Below, one piece after another: positions 1 through 6,739 of a DNA stretch of 64,000 nucleotides. Numbering within the stretch: the first letter of the stretch is position 1; each line of letters starts with the position of its first letter. Position numbers and translations under genes: made by a program. The stretch spans positions 2,046,001 through 2,110,000 of the forward strand of contig NZ_FLKP01000002.1 of NCBI RefSeq assembly GCF_900087015.1, in the 5' to 3' direction. Origin of the DNA: Christensenella timonensis. Its GTDB lineage: Bacteria; Bacillota; Clostridia; Christensenellales; Christensenellaceae. Under the pieces are notes generated by a model. The model saw only the letters and a program-made list of their open reading frames with translations, was not told where the DNA came from and ran no database searches.

Positions 1-2
1 GT

Positions 3-1796
3 AACCGTATCGTTTCCGTTTTATTTGCCACGCAGGCCACCGACGAATTTGAACAAAAGATCTCCGTGCCCACCTTCGACGGGAACGGGTATTCGTACGT
101 CGTCAAGCGCGACGGGACAAGCGTTGCGCGTTCCCACCACCCAAACAGCATCAGCTTCGACAACCTGTTCTCGTTCTGGGAAGGCAAGATCTCGGATGTC
201 CATAACACCTTCCCCACGATGCAAAAGGACATGCAGGAGGGAAAGAGCGGCATCGCGCAGTATGATAAGGACGGCGCGCTTTATTATATCGGCTACACGC
301 CTGTCGACGTCAACGACTGGTATCTCCTTTCCATCGTCCCCGCTTCCGTGATCGCCGCCAAAAGCTCTTACCTGGTCACGCTCAACAGCTGGGTCACGTT
401 CATCATTGTGGCCACTGTCGCCGCGCTCCTCGCCTATATCCTGGTGTCCCAGAACCGCGCGCGCAAAAAGATCGAGAGGATCGCCTTCACGGACGAGGTC
501 ACCGGCTCGTTTAGCTGGCTCAAATTCCGCGAGTGCTGCAAGGATATCCTGCGCGCAAACCCTGACCAGCACTTCGCTTTTGTCAGCCTCGACATCAATA
601 AGTTCAAAATATTCAACCAGCTTTACGATTACGACAACGGGAACCTGCTGCTGCGCCACGTCGCCGCTGTGCTCGAAAACGATATACACGAAAACGAGAT
701 CTTTTCCCATACCGGCTCGGACGAATTCAACGTGCTCATCACCTACTATTCCCAGGGCGACATCGTCGGCCGCATCCTGAAATGGAACCAGGCCATCCGC
801 GAATACGAGTTCACCATGAAACGCAACTATAACCTGCTGCTTTCGTACGGCGTTTACCAGGTCGAGCCCGGCGACACCTACGTGACGCGCATGAGCGACC
901 GCAGCAAGATCGCCAAAAACAGCATCAAGCACAATTCCCATATTTTCTATGCTTTTTACAGCGACGCAATGAACGCGGAGATGCTGCGTGAAAAGCAGTT
1001 GGAAAACGATATGGAAAGCGCGCTCAAGGACGGCGAATTCCTGGTCTACTACCAGCCGAAATACGACCTGAACACCGAACAGCCCCTCGCGGCGGAGGCC
1101 CTCGTACGCTGGCGTTCCCCCAACAGCGGTTTTATGAACCCCGGTGTGTTTATCCCCGTGTTCGAGAAAAACGGCTTTATCGTCAAGCTGGATATGCACG
1201 TGTTCGAGCATGTGTGCATCTTTTTGCGCAACCGCCTTGACGAGGGCAAAAACGTCGTTCCCATCGCGGTCAACTTCTCCCGCCTTAATATGTACCGCAC
1301 CGATTTTGTGGAGCAGCTTTTGTCCATCATACAAAAATACGATATTTCCACCGACCTTTTGGAGATCGAGCTTACCGAAAGCGCACTCACCTATAACGAC
1401 GAGCTGATCGTCGCGCGCATGCACGAGCTAAAGGACGCCGGCTTCCGCCTGACCATCGACGATTTCGGCACAGGTTATTCCTCGCTCAATTTGCTGCGCA
1501 CCTTGCCTGTCGACGTGATCAAGCTCGACAAGCGCTTCTTTACGCAGCGCCTCGACAGCGACCGCGAAAAAATCGTGATCTCGAGCATCGAGGACATGGC
1601 GCAAAAGCTGGAGATCACCGTCGTGGCCGAGGGTGTGGAAACGACGGCGCAGGCGGATTTCTTAAAAAAGATCGGTTACGATATCGTCGTACAGGGCTTC
1701 TTATACGCGCATCCTATGCCCGAAGAAGAATTCGTCGGCCTGCTCGATATGCTGGGCAAAGGGCCGCTCAAAAAGGATCCGGACGAAGGGGAATAA
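3..1796 (+). CDS. c-di-GMP phosphodiesterase (sensor-TM-GGDEF-EAL), 5' end outside window
   Basis: The reading frame is open to the first bases of the window, so the N-terminus lies upstream. Roughly 120 visible residues form an extracytoplasmic sensor-like region ending in a transmembrane segment (about nt 365-445). A degenerate GGDEF domain follows (GSDEF in place of GGDEF, so cyclase activity is unlikely), then an EAL domain with an intact EALVRW motif, ELTES, DDFGTGYSSL and EGVET. These EAL signatures are those of active phosphodiesterases that linearise c-di-GMP. The protein is inferred to be membrane-bound and to respond to an external ligand. A c-di-GMP-I riboswitch near 60.1 kb shows that the cell uses this second messenger. 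An intrinsic terminator follows the stop codon. Confidence 0.9.
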   Translation, partial: NRIVSVLFATQATDEFEQKISVPTFDGNGYSYVVKRDGTSVARSHHPNSISFDNLFSFWEGKISDVHNTFPTMQKDMQEGKSGIAQYDKDGALYYIGYTPVDVNDWYLLSIVPASVIAAKSSYLVTLNSWVTFIIVATVAALLAYILVSQNRARKKIERIAFTDEVTGSFSWLKFRECCKDILRANPDQHFAFVSLDINKFKIFNQLYDYDNGNLLLRHVAAVLENDIHENEIFSHTGSDEFNVLITYYSQGDIVGRILKWNQAIREYEFTMKRNYNLLLSYGVYQVEPGDTYVTRMSDRSKIAKNSIKHNSHIFYAFYSDAMNAEMLREKQLENDMESALKDGEFLVYYQPKYDLNTEQPLAAEALVRWRSPNSGFMNPGVFIPVFEKNGFIVKLDMHVFEHVCIFLRNRLDEGKNVVPIAVNFSRLNMYRTDFVEQLLSIIQKYDISTDLLEIELTESALTYNDELIVARMHELKDAGFRLTIDDFGTGYSSLNLLRTLPVDVIKLDKRFFTQRLDSDREKIVISSIEDMAQKLEITVVAEGVETTAQADFLKKIGYDIVVQGFLYAHPMPEEEFVGLLDMLGKGPLKKDPDEGE

Positions 1797-1819
1797 ACGA
1801 CAGCATGCTGCCAATGACG

Positions 1820-1848
1820 GAAGCTTTCGCTGTGAAAGCTTCTTTTTT
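1820..1848 (+). terminator. intrinsic terminator of the EAL gene
   Basis: A perfect 9-bp stem (1820-1828 with 1834-1842) with a 5-nt loop is followed by six T residues. It lies 24 nt after the phosphodiesterase stop codon and upstream of the metallopeptidase promoter. Confidence 0.9.
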
Positions 1849-1872
1849 CATGCAAGGGCTCGCATTTTGTGC

Positions 1873-1878
1873 TATAAT
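1873..1878 (+). promoter_or_regulatory. -10 element of the YgjP-like gene
   Basis: A consensus TATAAT lies 23 nt upstream of the ATG at 1901, with AGAGGTG as ribosome binding site between. The -35 region is weak. Confidence 0.6.
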
Positions 1879-1900
1879 AGGATGGTATAAAGAGGTGCTT

Positions 1901-2584
1901 ATGAAAATCAGTTTATCAGACGGGAGCCTGGTTCAGGTCTCAATCAGTAAAAAAACCATGAAAAACATCCGGCTGCGCGTGTGCCGCGACGGCCGCGTGT
2001 GCGTGAGCGCGCCCTACGGGACGGCGGAATCGCGCATCTATGAGTTCGTCAATTCCAAAAAAGGCTGGATCGAAAGCCATATCCGGAATTTCCAGAAGGC
2101 CGAGAATACGAATACGGTACAGTTTTTGGGCAGCGAATATTCGTTCGAGGTCGTGAAAGACCGGCGGACGGGCGTCGCCCTCAACGGCAACAGCATCACT
2201 GTTTTTTGCACCGATCCTGAAAAACACAAGGAAGTCGTGGAAAGCTGGTGGAAGCAGCAGGCCGCGGAGACCTTTGCCGGGTATGTGGACAAGTGGTATC
2301 CCCTCGTATGCGGGGACGACGGCCGCAAACCCGTGGTAAAGGTGCGCAAGATGCAGACCCTGTGGGGCAGCTGCACCAGCAAGGAACGCACCATCCGCCT
2401 CAACTATTACCTGATGTGCGCGTCGGCGGAATGTATCGAATATGTCGTGCTGCACGAGCTCATACACCTGGTGCATCCCAATCACGGGCCCGAGTTCCGC
2501 GCTTTTTTGGTGGAGCATATGCCCGATTGGAAGGAACGCAAGACAAAACTGGAACAGGAATGCTCCGGCCTGCGCATGGTTTGA
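1901..2584 (+). CDS. YgjP-like (DUF45/SprT-like) zinc metallopeptidase
   Basis: The 227-residue product has the family hallmarks: a 'WGSC' segment followed by the strand LNYYLM, then the zinc site HELIHLVHPNHGPEF near residue 185 (HExxH plus a third His downstream). Family members are cytoplasmic, predicted zinc-dependent peptidases of unknown substrate. I chose ATG 1901 because AGAGGTG lies just upstream and a consensus -10 sits at 1873. A longer in-frame start at 1805 would run through the terminator hairpin and the promoter, so it is rejected. Confidence 0.85.
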   Translation: MKISLSDGSLVQVSISKKTMKNIRLRVCRDGRVCVSAPYGTAESRIYEFVNSKKGWIESHIRNFQKAENTNTVQFLGSEYSFEVVKDRRTGVALNGNSITVFCTDPEKHKEVVESWWKQQAAETFAGYVDKWYPLVCGDDGRKPVVKVRKMQTLWGSCTSKERTIRLNYYLMCASAECIEYVVLHELIHLVHPNHGPEFRAFLVEHMPDWKERKTKLEQECSGLRMV

Positions 2585-2610
2585 TTTGACTTTTTTTCTG
2601 TGTTTTTTGC

Positions 2611-2639
2611 TTGACATTTTTATGAAAAATCTATATAAT
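2611..2639 (+). promoter_or_regulatory. consensus sigma-A promoter of the tRNA cluster
   Basis: TTGACA (2611-2616), an exact 17-bp spacer, then TATAAT (2634-2639). It lies 30 nt upstream of tRNA-Leu and presumably drives all five tRNAs to the terminator at 3403. Confidence 0.9.
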
Positions 2640-2669
2640 AATTTTTGCGCGTTACGGACGCGGATTGAC

Positions 2670-2753
2670 GCGGGCGTGGCGGAATTGGCAGACGCGCTAG
2701 ACTTAGGATCTAGTGCCCCAGGCGTGAAGGTTCGAGTCCTTTCGCCCGCACCA
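2670..2753 (+). tRNA. tRNA-Leu (anticodon TAG)
   Basis: The acceptor stem GCGGGCG pairs with CGCCCGC (2743-2749). The anticodon loop contains TAG between paired GACT/AGTC-like arms, there is a long variable arm typical of tRNA-Leu, a TTCGAGT T-loop, and an encoded CCA end. Confidence 0.95.
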
Positions 2754-2775
2754 ATCAATCAAATAGGTATCTCAT

Positions 2776-2850
2776 GCGGGAGTGGCTCAGTGGTAGAGCG
2801 TCGCCTTGCCAAGGCGAATGTCGCGAGTTCGAATCTCGTCTTCCGCTCCA
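2776..2850 (+). tRNA. tRNA-Gly (anticodon GCC)
   Basis: The acceptor GCGGGAG pairs with CTTCCGC (one G-U). The anticodon loop is TTGCCAA, the T-loop TTCGAAT, and CCA is encoded. First of three Gly isoacceptors in this cluster. Confidence 0.95.
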
Positions 2851-2927
2851 TGGAATGTTTGAAAGGTTGTTCCCGTCTGTGGGCGGGAACAAATCTTTTG
2901 AGCGGCGGGGCTCCCGAAAAATGAAAT

Positions 2928-3001
2928 GCGGGTGTAGCTCAGTGGCAGAGCACCGGCTTCCCAAGCCGGCTATGTGGGTTCGATTCCCATCACCCGCTCC
3001 A
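2928..3001 (+). tRNA. tRNA-Gly (anticodon CCC)
   Basis: The acceptor GCGGGTG pairs with CACCCGC. The anticodon loop is TTCCCAA and CCA is encoded. The 13 nt at and after its 3' end (CCATCGTCACAAT) are the same as those after the third tRNA-Gly, which points to duplication of a unit. Confidence 0.95.
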
Positions 3002-3070
3002 TCGTCACAATCCGTCCTTTGGCTCGTTTCGCGGGCGCGAAACATCGCTTAGCGGACGGTTGCTCCTCCG

Positions 3071-3110
3071 CCCCACAAAACCCACTGTGTTGGGCTTTTG
3101 CGGGGGCCCC
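3071..3110. repeat. palindromic intergenic repeat, copy 1 (CCCCACAAACCCA family)
   Basis: CCCCACAAAACCCA and TGGGCTTTTGCGGGG form an imperfect hairpin around a 5-nt loop. The same pattern recurs at 12059, 22416 and 29196. No gene is encoded here. Confidence 0.7.
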
Positions 3111-3193
3111 GAATTGTCGGCGATCGAGACTTGTTAGTTTTGTAGGGCCCCAAATTGTCGGCGATCGAAACTTGTTAGTTTTGCGGGGGCCCC
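3104..3193 (+). repeat. two tandem 41-42-bp repeats between tRNA-Gly genes
   Basis: GGGCCCC recurs at 3104, 3145 and 3187. The two full units between share AATTGTCGGCGATCGA and ACTTGTTAGTTTTG with only three or four differences. The unit sits in the spacer between tRNA-Gly(CCC) and tRNA-Gly(TCC). Confidence 0.85.
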
Positions 3194-3234
3194 GGATCGT
3201 TCCTGGTGAACGTACCCTGCAAGAGGTCGTTTAT

Positions 3235-3308
3235 GCGGGTGTGGCTCAATGGTAGAGCGTCGGCCTTCCAAGCCGAATGCGTGGGTTCGATTCCCATCAC
3301 CCGCTCCA
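3235..3308 (+). tRNA. tRNA-Gly (anticodon TCC)
   Basis: The acceptor GCGGGTG pairs with CACCCGC. The anticodon loop is CTTCCAA and CCA is encoded. Its acceptor and T arms are identical to those of the CCC isoacceptor, as expected after duplication and anticodon divergence. Confidence 0.95.
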
Positions 3309-3322
3309 TCGTCACAATATTT

Positions 3323-3399
3323 GGACCACTAGCTCAGTTGGCTAGAGCACCTGACTCTTAATCAGGGTGTCCAGGGTTCGAGTCCCTGGTGGTCCACCA
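3323..3399 (+). tRNA. tRNA-Lys (anticodon CTT)
   Basis: The acceptor GGACCAC pairs with GTGGTCC. The anticodon loop is CTCTTAA, the T-loop TTCGAGT, and CCA is encoded. It is the last tRNA before the prophage, so its 3' end is a plausible attachment site. I see no second copy of its 3' end or an integrase to prove this. Confidence 0.95.
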
Positions 3400-3402
3400 A
3401 AA

Positions 3403-3435
3403 ACAAAAAGACTGCCCATAGGCAGCCTTTTTGTT
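3403..3435. terminator. bidirectional intrinsic terminator
   Basis: CTGCC (3412-3416) pairs with GGCAG (3421-3425), flanked by AAAAAG and CTTTTTG. It serves the tRNA operon on the + strand and the convergent fibre gene on the - strand. Confidence 0.85.
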
Positions 3436-3441
3436 TTCCTT

Positions 3442-4002
3442 CTATAAATTGTCGATCTCTTTTTGCGTGCACACGCCCTTTTCAATCAATAAATTAGATA
3501 AAGCAGCGAATTTCTCAACTTTTTTTTGCAATTCTTCAAGCCTTTTCTCATGCTCTTTCAGTAATAATCCATACGCTGCTAAAAATGGATTAACTTGCAA
3601 TCCCTCAACCTGCCTATTGCCCCTTTCGTCCATAGAGTGGTACACAAACCGTTCATCGATCTCTGCCACATCGTCGGCGATAAAGGAAATACTATCGCCG
3701 CAAAACGGGCTGTCTTTTTTCCACGTGAACGATACGGGTAGCATAGTTAATATTTTGTGCGCTTCCTCATCTGTTAAAGGCTTAATGTTCTCTTTTAATC
3801 GTTTTGCCGAACCTGTTACATTAGACGCAAACAATGTTTGCACAGCATTTCCCGCCCCATTACCAATATAGAATGGCGTTGTGGATCTCAGACCACATGA
3901 ATTCTGATAATTTCCAAGAACTGTTATATTCCCATTTGATGGATCCCCTGCTCCGCATATAAGCGTTTTTAACGCATTTCCGACACTATTTGTCAGTATC
4001 AC
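3442..4002 (-). CDS. phage fibre fragment with C-terminal S74 intramolecular chaperone domain
   Basis: The C-terminal ~110 residues match the Peptidase_S74 autoprocessing chaperone of phage tail fibres and endosialidases: GSAKRLKENI carries the Ser and Lys that form its catalytic pair, followed by FTWKK and a C-terminal coiled coil (LLLKEHEKRLEELQKK). S74 domains trimerise the fibre and then cleave themselves off. The start is uncertain. The best Shine-Dalgarno (GGAGG near 4070) precedes ATGs at 4062/4059, but that frame meets an in-frame TGA at 4036-4038. GTG at 4002, after this stop, has no clear ribosome binding site. The gene is probably a nonsense-mutated or truncated fibre. Confidence 0.7.
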   Translation of the reverse strand: MILTNSVGNALKTLICGAGDPSNGNITVLGNYQNSCGLRSTTPFYIGNGAGNAVQTLFASNVTGSAKRLKENIKPLTDEEAHKILTMLPVSFTWKKDSPFCGDSISFIADDVAEIDERFVYHSMDERGNRQVEGLQVNPFLAAYGLLLKEHEKRLEELQKKVEKFAALSNLLIEKGVCTQKEIDNL

Positions 4003-4147
4003 GCCATTATCGGAATGAAATTCGATGGTATTCCATCATCTCGAAATATCTTCAAGCATCATATCCTTTTCCTCCCTTTCAAAACGCATTGGCCTTTTTT
4101 GTGGCTCTTTATTTTTACCGTTCCATTTTCCCACGCAGCCATATGCC

Positions 4148-4471
4148 TCATGCCCGTTTCATTTTGTTCAATGCCTGCACCATAGCCGTGATCGTGCCGT
4201 TGCCGCCCAGGCTGTGGTACACCTCGTACATGTCGTTTACGTTTTCCAGGTTGTAAATGTGCACATATCCCCTGTCCGCGCATTTGTCGCATTCCTGGAT
4301 GATGTGCGTGCGCAAAAGCGCGACGAGGCCCGCCTTGATGGCGGTATCCTCGTCCCTCGCTTTTTTGGCGCGCTTTAAAAATGCGCCGCACAAAAAACCC
4401 AGCAGGCCCATACCGGCCGCAAACAACGCGCCCACCGCCTGCTCCGTGATGAGCTGCCCAATGATGTCCAT
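4148..4471 (-). CDS. small phage membrane protein (holin-region)
   Basis: 107 residues with one N-terminal hydrophobic helix (AVGALFAAGMGLLGFLCGAF), then a basic stretch and a soluble tail with a Cys pair (ECDKC). It overlaps or abuts the holin gene in the lysis block. ATG 4471 is preceded by GAGTGAGG at good spacing, so the longer upstream extension is not used. Likely a second holin, antiholin or accessory membrane protein, by position. No family is assigned. Confidence 0.7.
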   Translation of the reverse strand: MDIIGQLITEQAVGALFAAGMGLLGFLCGAFLKRAKKARDEDTAIKAGLVALLRTHIIQECDKCADRGYVHIYNLENVNDMYEVYHSLGGNGTITAMVQALNKMKRA

Positions 4472-4475
4472 GTCC

Positions 4476-4730
4476 TCACTCCTTCGGTTTTTCGTACCCC
4501 ATCGCCTGCTCGCTGTCCGAAACGCCCTTGGTCGTCGGGTCGGTGACGATCCCAATAAAGGACAGGATTTGCACCACCATCATGACCACGTTGACGACCT
4601 GCTCTTGCGAATACGCGGGAATAAACCCCACAAGATCAAAAATGTAGTACAGTAGTGTCAGTATAAGGCCAATCACGCCTACCCAAAACGCCCCGCTTTG
4701 TACCCTTACCTTCCAATTAATATTTTTCAT
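4476..4730 (-). CDS. phi LC3-type phage holin
   Basis: 84 residues. The start MKNINWKVRVQSGAFWV and two transmembrane segments fit the phage holin family 1 (phi LC3-like) of Gram-positive phages, which forms membrane lesions that release endolysin at the end of the lytic cycle. A GGAGC ribosome binding site precedes ATG 4730. It lies 14 nt after the endolysin stop, in the same leftward operon. Confidence 0.88.
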   Translation of the reverse strand: MKNINWKVRVQSGAFWVGVIGLILTLLYYIFDLVGFIPAYSQEQVVNVVMMVVQILSFIGIVTDPTTKGVSDSEQAMGYEKPKE

Positions 4731-4744
4731 GCTCCTTCCCCCTT

Positions 4745-5521
4745 TTATCCCTGCCATAAGATGGCCCATGTCTTAGGCCCGACCACGCCGTCCGCGCCGT
4801 CCGTCCCGAGGTCGTACCCTTCGGCGATCCGCGCCTTTTGGAAGCGTATGGCCGCGGCCCTTGTTTTTTCGCCGTATATCCCGTCGATGCTGCCCGGCTG
4901 CGCCTTGTGGTATGCAAGGCGGCCCTGCGCAGCCTGTACGTCGCCGCCGCGCATGAGCGGGGACGCCAGCCTTAAGTTGCGTTTCAGCTCCGGGACGTTT
5001 ACTCCGGGTTCCGCTGCCTGCGTTTTTTCTTCTTCACGGCTGCCCGCGGCATACGAGCGCACCTCGTCGAGCGGGAAATACCTGCCGGGACAGTCGGTAT
5101 AGCCGCGCCCCGCGACCTCGTTATGCCCCTTGACCTCCACCAGCCCGTAATACCGCGCTACGTCGCGCGCCACACGCTTGAGCGCTTCTTTTTGTATATC
5201 CGGCATGCTGTTGTGCTCGAAATCCCCCAGCGCGGCAATCGCTACGGAATCGTCGTTCATGCACCGCGTTCCCGCCGCCGAATTGTTGACCGAGCCGCCG
5301 CAATACGTAAGCCCGCGCCCCCACGCCACGCTGCCGTCCCGTTCCACGCAAATGTTGTAGTCGATCCCCTTGTGTCCCTTTGACAGGTGGTAGGCATGGA
5401 TGCCCGCCACCGTTTCCGCATCGCCGCCCGACGTATGGTGCAGCAAGATCCTTTTTGTCGTCCGCCGGGGCGTAAGCGCCCCGCTGAATTGCAGCTTGTA
5501 ATCCTTTATGTATTCAAACAT
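4745..5521 (-). CDS. endolysin: N-acetylmuramoyl-L-alanine amidase with peptidoglycan-binding domain
   Basis: 258 residues. Residues 1-145 form an Amidase_2 zinc amidase: the first zinc His is in ILLHHTS, a second in VKGHNEV, and the zinc/catalytic region ends in GYTDCPGRYFP. This enzyme cuts the bond between muramic acid and L-Ala. A linker follows, then a PG_binding_1 domain (VQAAQGRLAYHK...IDGIYGEKTRAAAIRFQKA...DGVVGPKTWAIL). Next to the holin, this is the host-lysis cassette of the prophage. Confidence 0.92.
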   Translation of the reverse strand: MFEYIKDYKLQFSGALTPRRTTKRILLHHTSGGDAETVAGIHAYHLSKGHKGIDYNICVERDGSVAWGRGLTYCGGSVNNSAAGTRCMNDDSVAIAALGDFEHNSMPDIQKEALKRVARDVARYYGLVEVKGHNEVAGRGYTDCPGRYFPLDEVRSYAAGSREEEKTQAAEPGVNVPELKRNLRLASPLMRGGDVQAAQGRLAYHKAQPGSIDGIYGEKTRAAAIRFQKARIAEGYDLGTDGADGVVGPKTWAILWQG

Positions 5522-5533
5522 GTTTCCACCTTC

Positions 5534-6256
5534 CTATCCATTCAGCGATGCCCAGGTGTTCCTGCCAACGATCCCGTCCATGGTGAGTCCATGATCCATT
5601 TGGTACCTTCTTACCGCGGTAGCCGTATTCGGGCCCCATTTCCCGTCTACGTCAAGGGCGTAGCCCGCGTTGTTGAGCAACTGCTGGATCGACGCTACAC
5701 TGTGTCCTCCCGAACTGCCTTTGCTCCCGCCTTTGGCTGCCTGCGCCTGCTTGGCTTCTTCTTCTTTGCGTTTGCGTTCTGCTTCCTCGACTGACGTTTG
5801 GTGCGCCCATTGTGCTCTTGCAAACGCATCGTCCCTCTGTTTTTGACGCGCTTCACTCAGAAGCTGCGAATATTTGGTCTTCAGCGCCGCGCTGTTTGTC
5901 GTATAACTGTTCTGCAGCTCGCTGTTTGCCGTCGAATACCTGTTCTCCGCCGCCGTATTCGATTTCAGGTAGTCATTGAAGATATTGGAGGCCGTCGTTT
6001 CCGCCATGCCTCCCGTGAGCCCCTGCGCAGCCAGCATTTGCGGCATATTTTTTTCCGCCATACGCTTTGCGACATAGGCGTCCTGCTGCGAATTTTGCTT
6101 GTCCTTTTGCAGTTTGACCTGCTGTAACGCCTGTTGTGCCTGCAAAGCCTGTTCTTCCGCCTTTTGCGAATTCTGGTATTCCTTGATTTGTTCCTCATAC
6201 CCGCCGCCGCTCTTGGCAAGCCCTTCCTCCATCATCTTTTGTAAATCTACTGCCAT
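5534..6256 (-). CDS. phage virion protein with coiled coil and C-terminal peptidoglycan-binding domain
   Basis: 240 residues. Residues 1-175 are Gln/Ala/Lys-rich and predicted coiled coil. A Gly/Ser linker follows, then a PG_binding_1 module (SIQQLLNNAGYALDVDGKWG...GIVGRNTWASL). There is no signal peptide. Its place between tail fibre genes and endolysin suggests a virion component that grips the cell wall, or an internal/ejection protein. No catalytic domain is visible. Confidence 0.7.
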   Translation of the reverse strand: MAVDLQKMMEEGLAKSGGGYEEQIKEYQNSQKAEEQALQAQQALQQVKLQKDKQNSQQDAYVAKRMAEKNMPQMLAAQGLTGGMAETTASNIFNDYLKSNTAAENRYSTANSELQNSYTTNSAALKTKYSQLLSEARQKQRDDAFARAQWAHQTSVEEAERKRKEEEAKQAQAAKGGSKGSSGGHSVASIQQLLNNAGYALDVDGKWGPNTATAVRRYQMDHGLTMDGIVGRNTWASLNG

Positions 6257-6293
6257 TGTTTGCTCCTCCCTAAAATTTCAACGTTCCCTTTCA

Positions 6294-6728
6294 TCACGGG
6301 TTTTGTGCAGGCAATGTAATATCAAACACCAATCCGGTCATTGCCGATCCCGCGCTGTTTTCCACCGTGATCGATCCGCCCGCCGTGATCTTGATCAATG
6401 CCATAGCGGTTCCTCCGCCTGCAAGCGTACATAATCCGCAGCCTGACCCCGCAAATGGCAAGCCGTTCCCGACAATCTGTAGCCACTGGGTATTATTTGC
6501 CACAGACGCGCCACTGACATATGCAGCTAATCTTACCCATCCGTTACGGCGTTGCCATGATGCAAGATAGGCATTCCCGCTTAAAGCGCTTATCGTCCCG
6601 CTCGGCGTTTCGTTCAAGCGTGTCAATGGGATTTTTGCTTCTATTTCTGTTTTCGTTGCATAATATGCCGGCAGCTTCCCGCCCAGCTTCGCCGCGTCCT
6701 CCACCGGTTTTGTCGTTTTGATACTCAT
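6294..6728 (-). CDS. short phage tail fibre/receptor-binding protein
   Basis: 144 residues. The N-terminal AAKLGGKLPAYYATK motif is the fibre repeat also seen in the neighbouring larger fibre (QKLGGKTENQLQVA, KLNGQYPTYYAKQ). The remainder is Gly/Ala/Thr-rich beta-structure typical of distal fibre domains (VRLAAYVSG, AGGSITVENS). Likely a receptor-binding subunit used with the 589-residue protein. Confidence 0.7.
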   Translation of the reverse strand: MSIKTTKPVEDAAKLGGKLPAYYATKTEIEAKIPLTRLNETPSGTISALSGNAYLASWQRRNGWVRLAAYVSGASVANNTQWLQIVGNGLPFAGSGCGLCTLAGGGTAMALIKITAGGSITVENSAGSAMTGLVFDITLPAQNP

Positions 6729-6739
6729 AGCGTTTCCTC

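Noticed and set aside
21-1424. Long antisense open frame (467 codons) opposite the EAL gene
   Set aside because: It is the shadow of a GC-rich real gene. The + strand frame has clear EAL motifs, and the antisense product has no recognisable domain or ribosome binding site.
3323-3399. tRNA-Lys as proven prophage attachment site
   Set aside because: Position is suggestive, but I found no second copy of its 3' end near 21 kb or 27 kb and no integrase in the window.
4036-4038. Selenocysteine or reassigned TGA in the fibre gene
   Set aside because: No selenocysteine insertion hairpin is evident, the position is near the N-terminus of a structural protein, and TGA is used as a normal stop by neighbouring genes.
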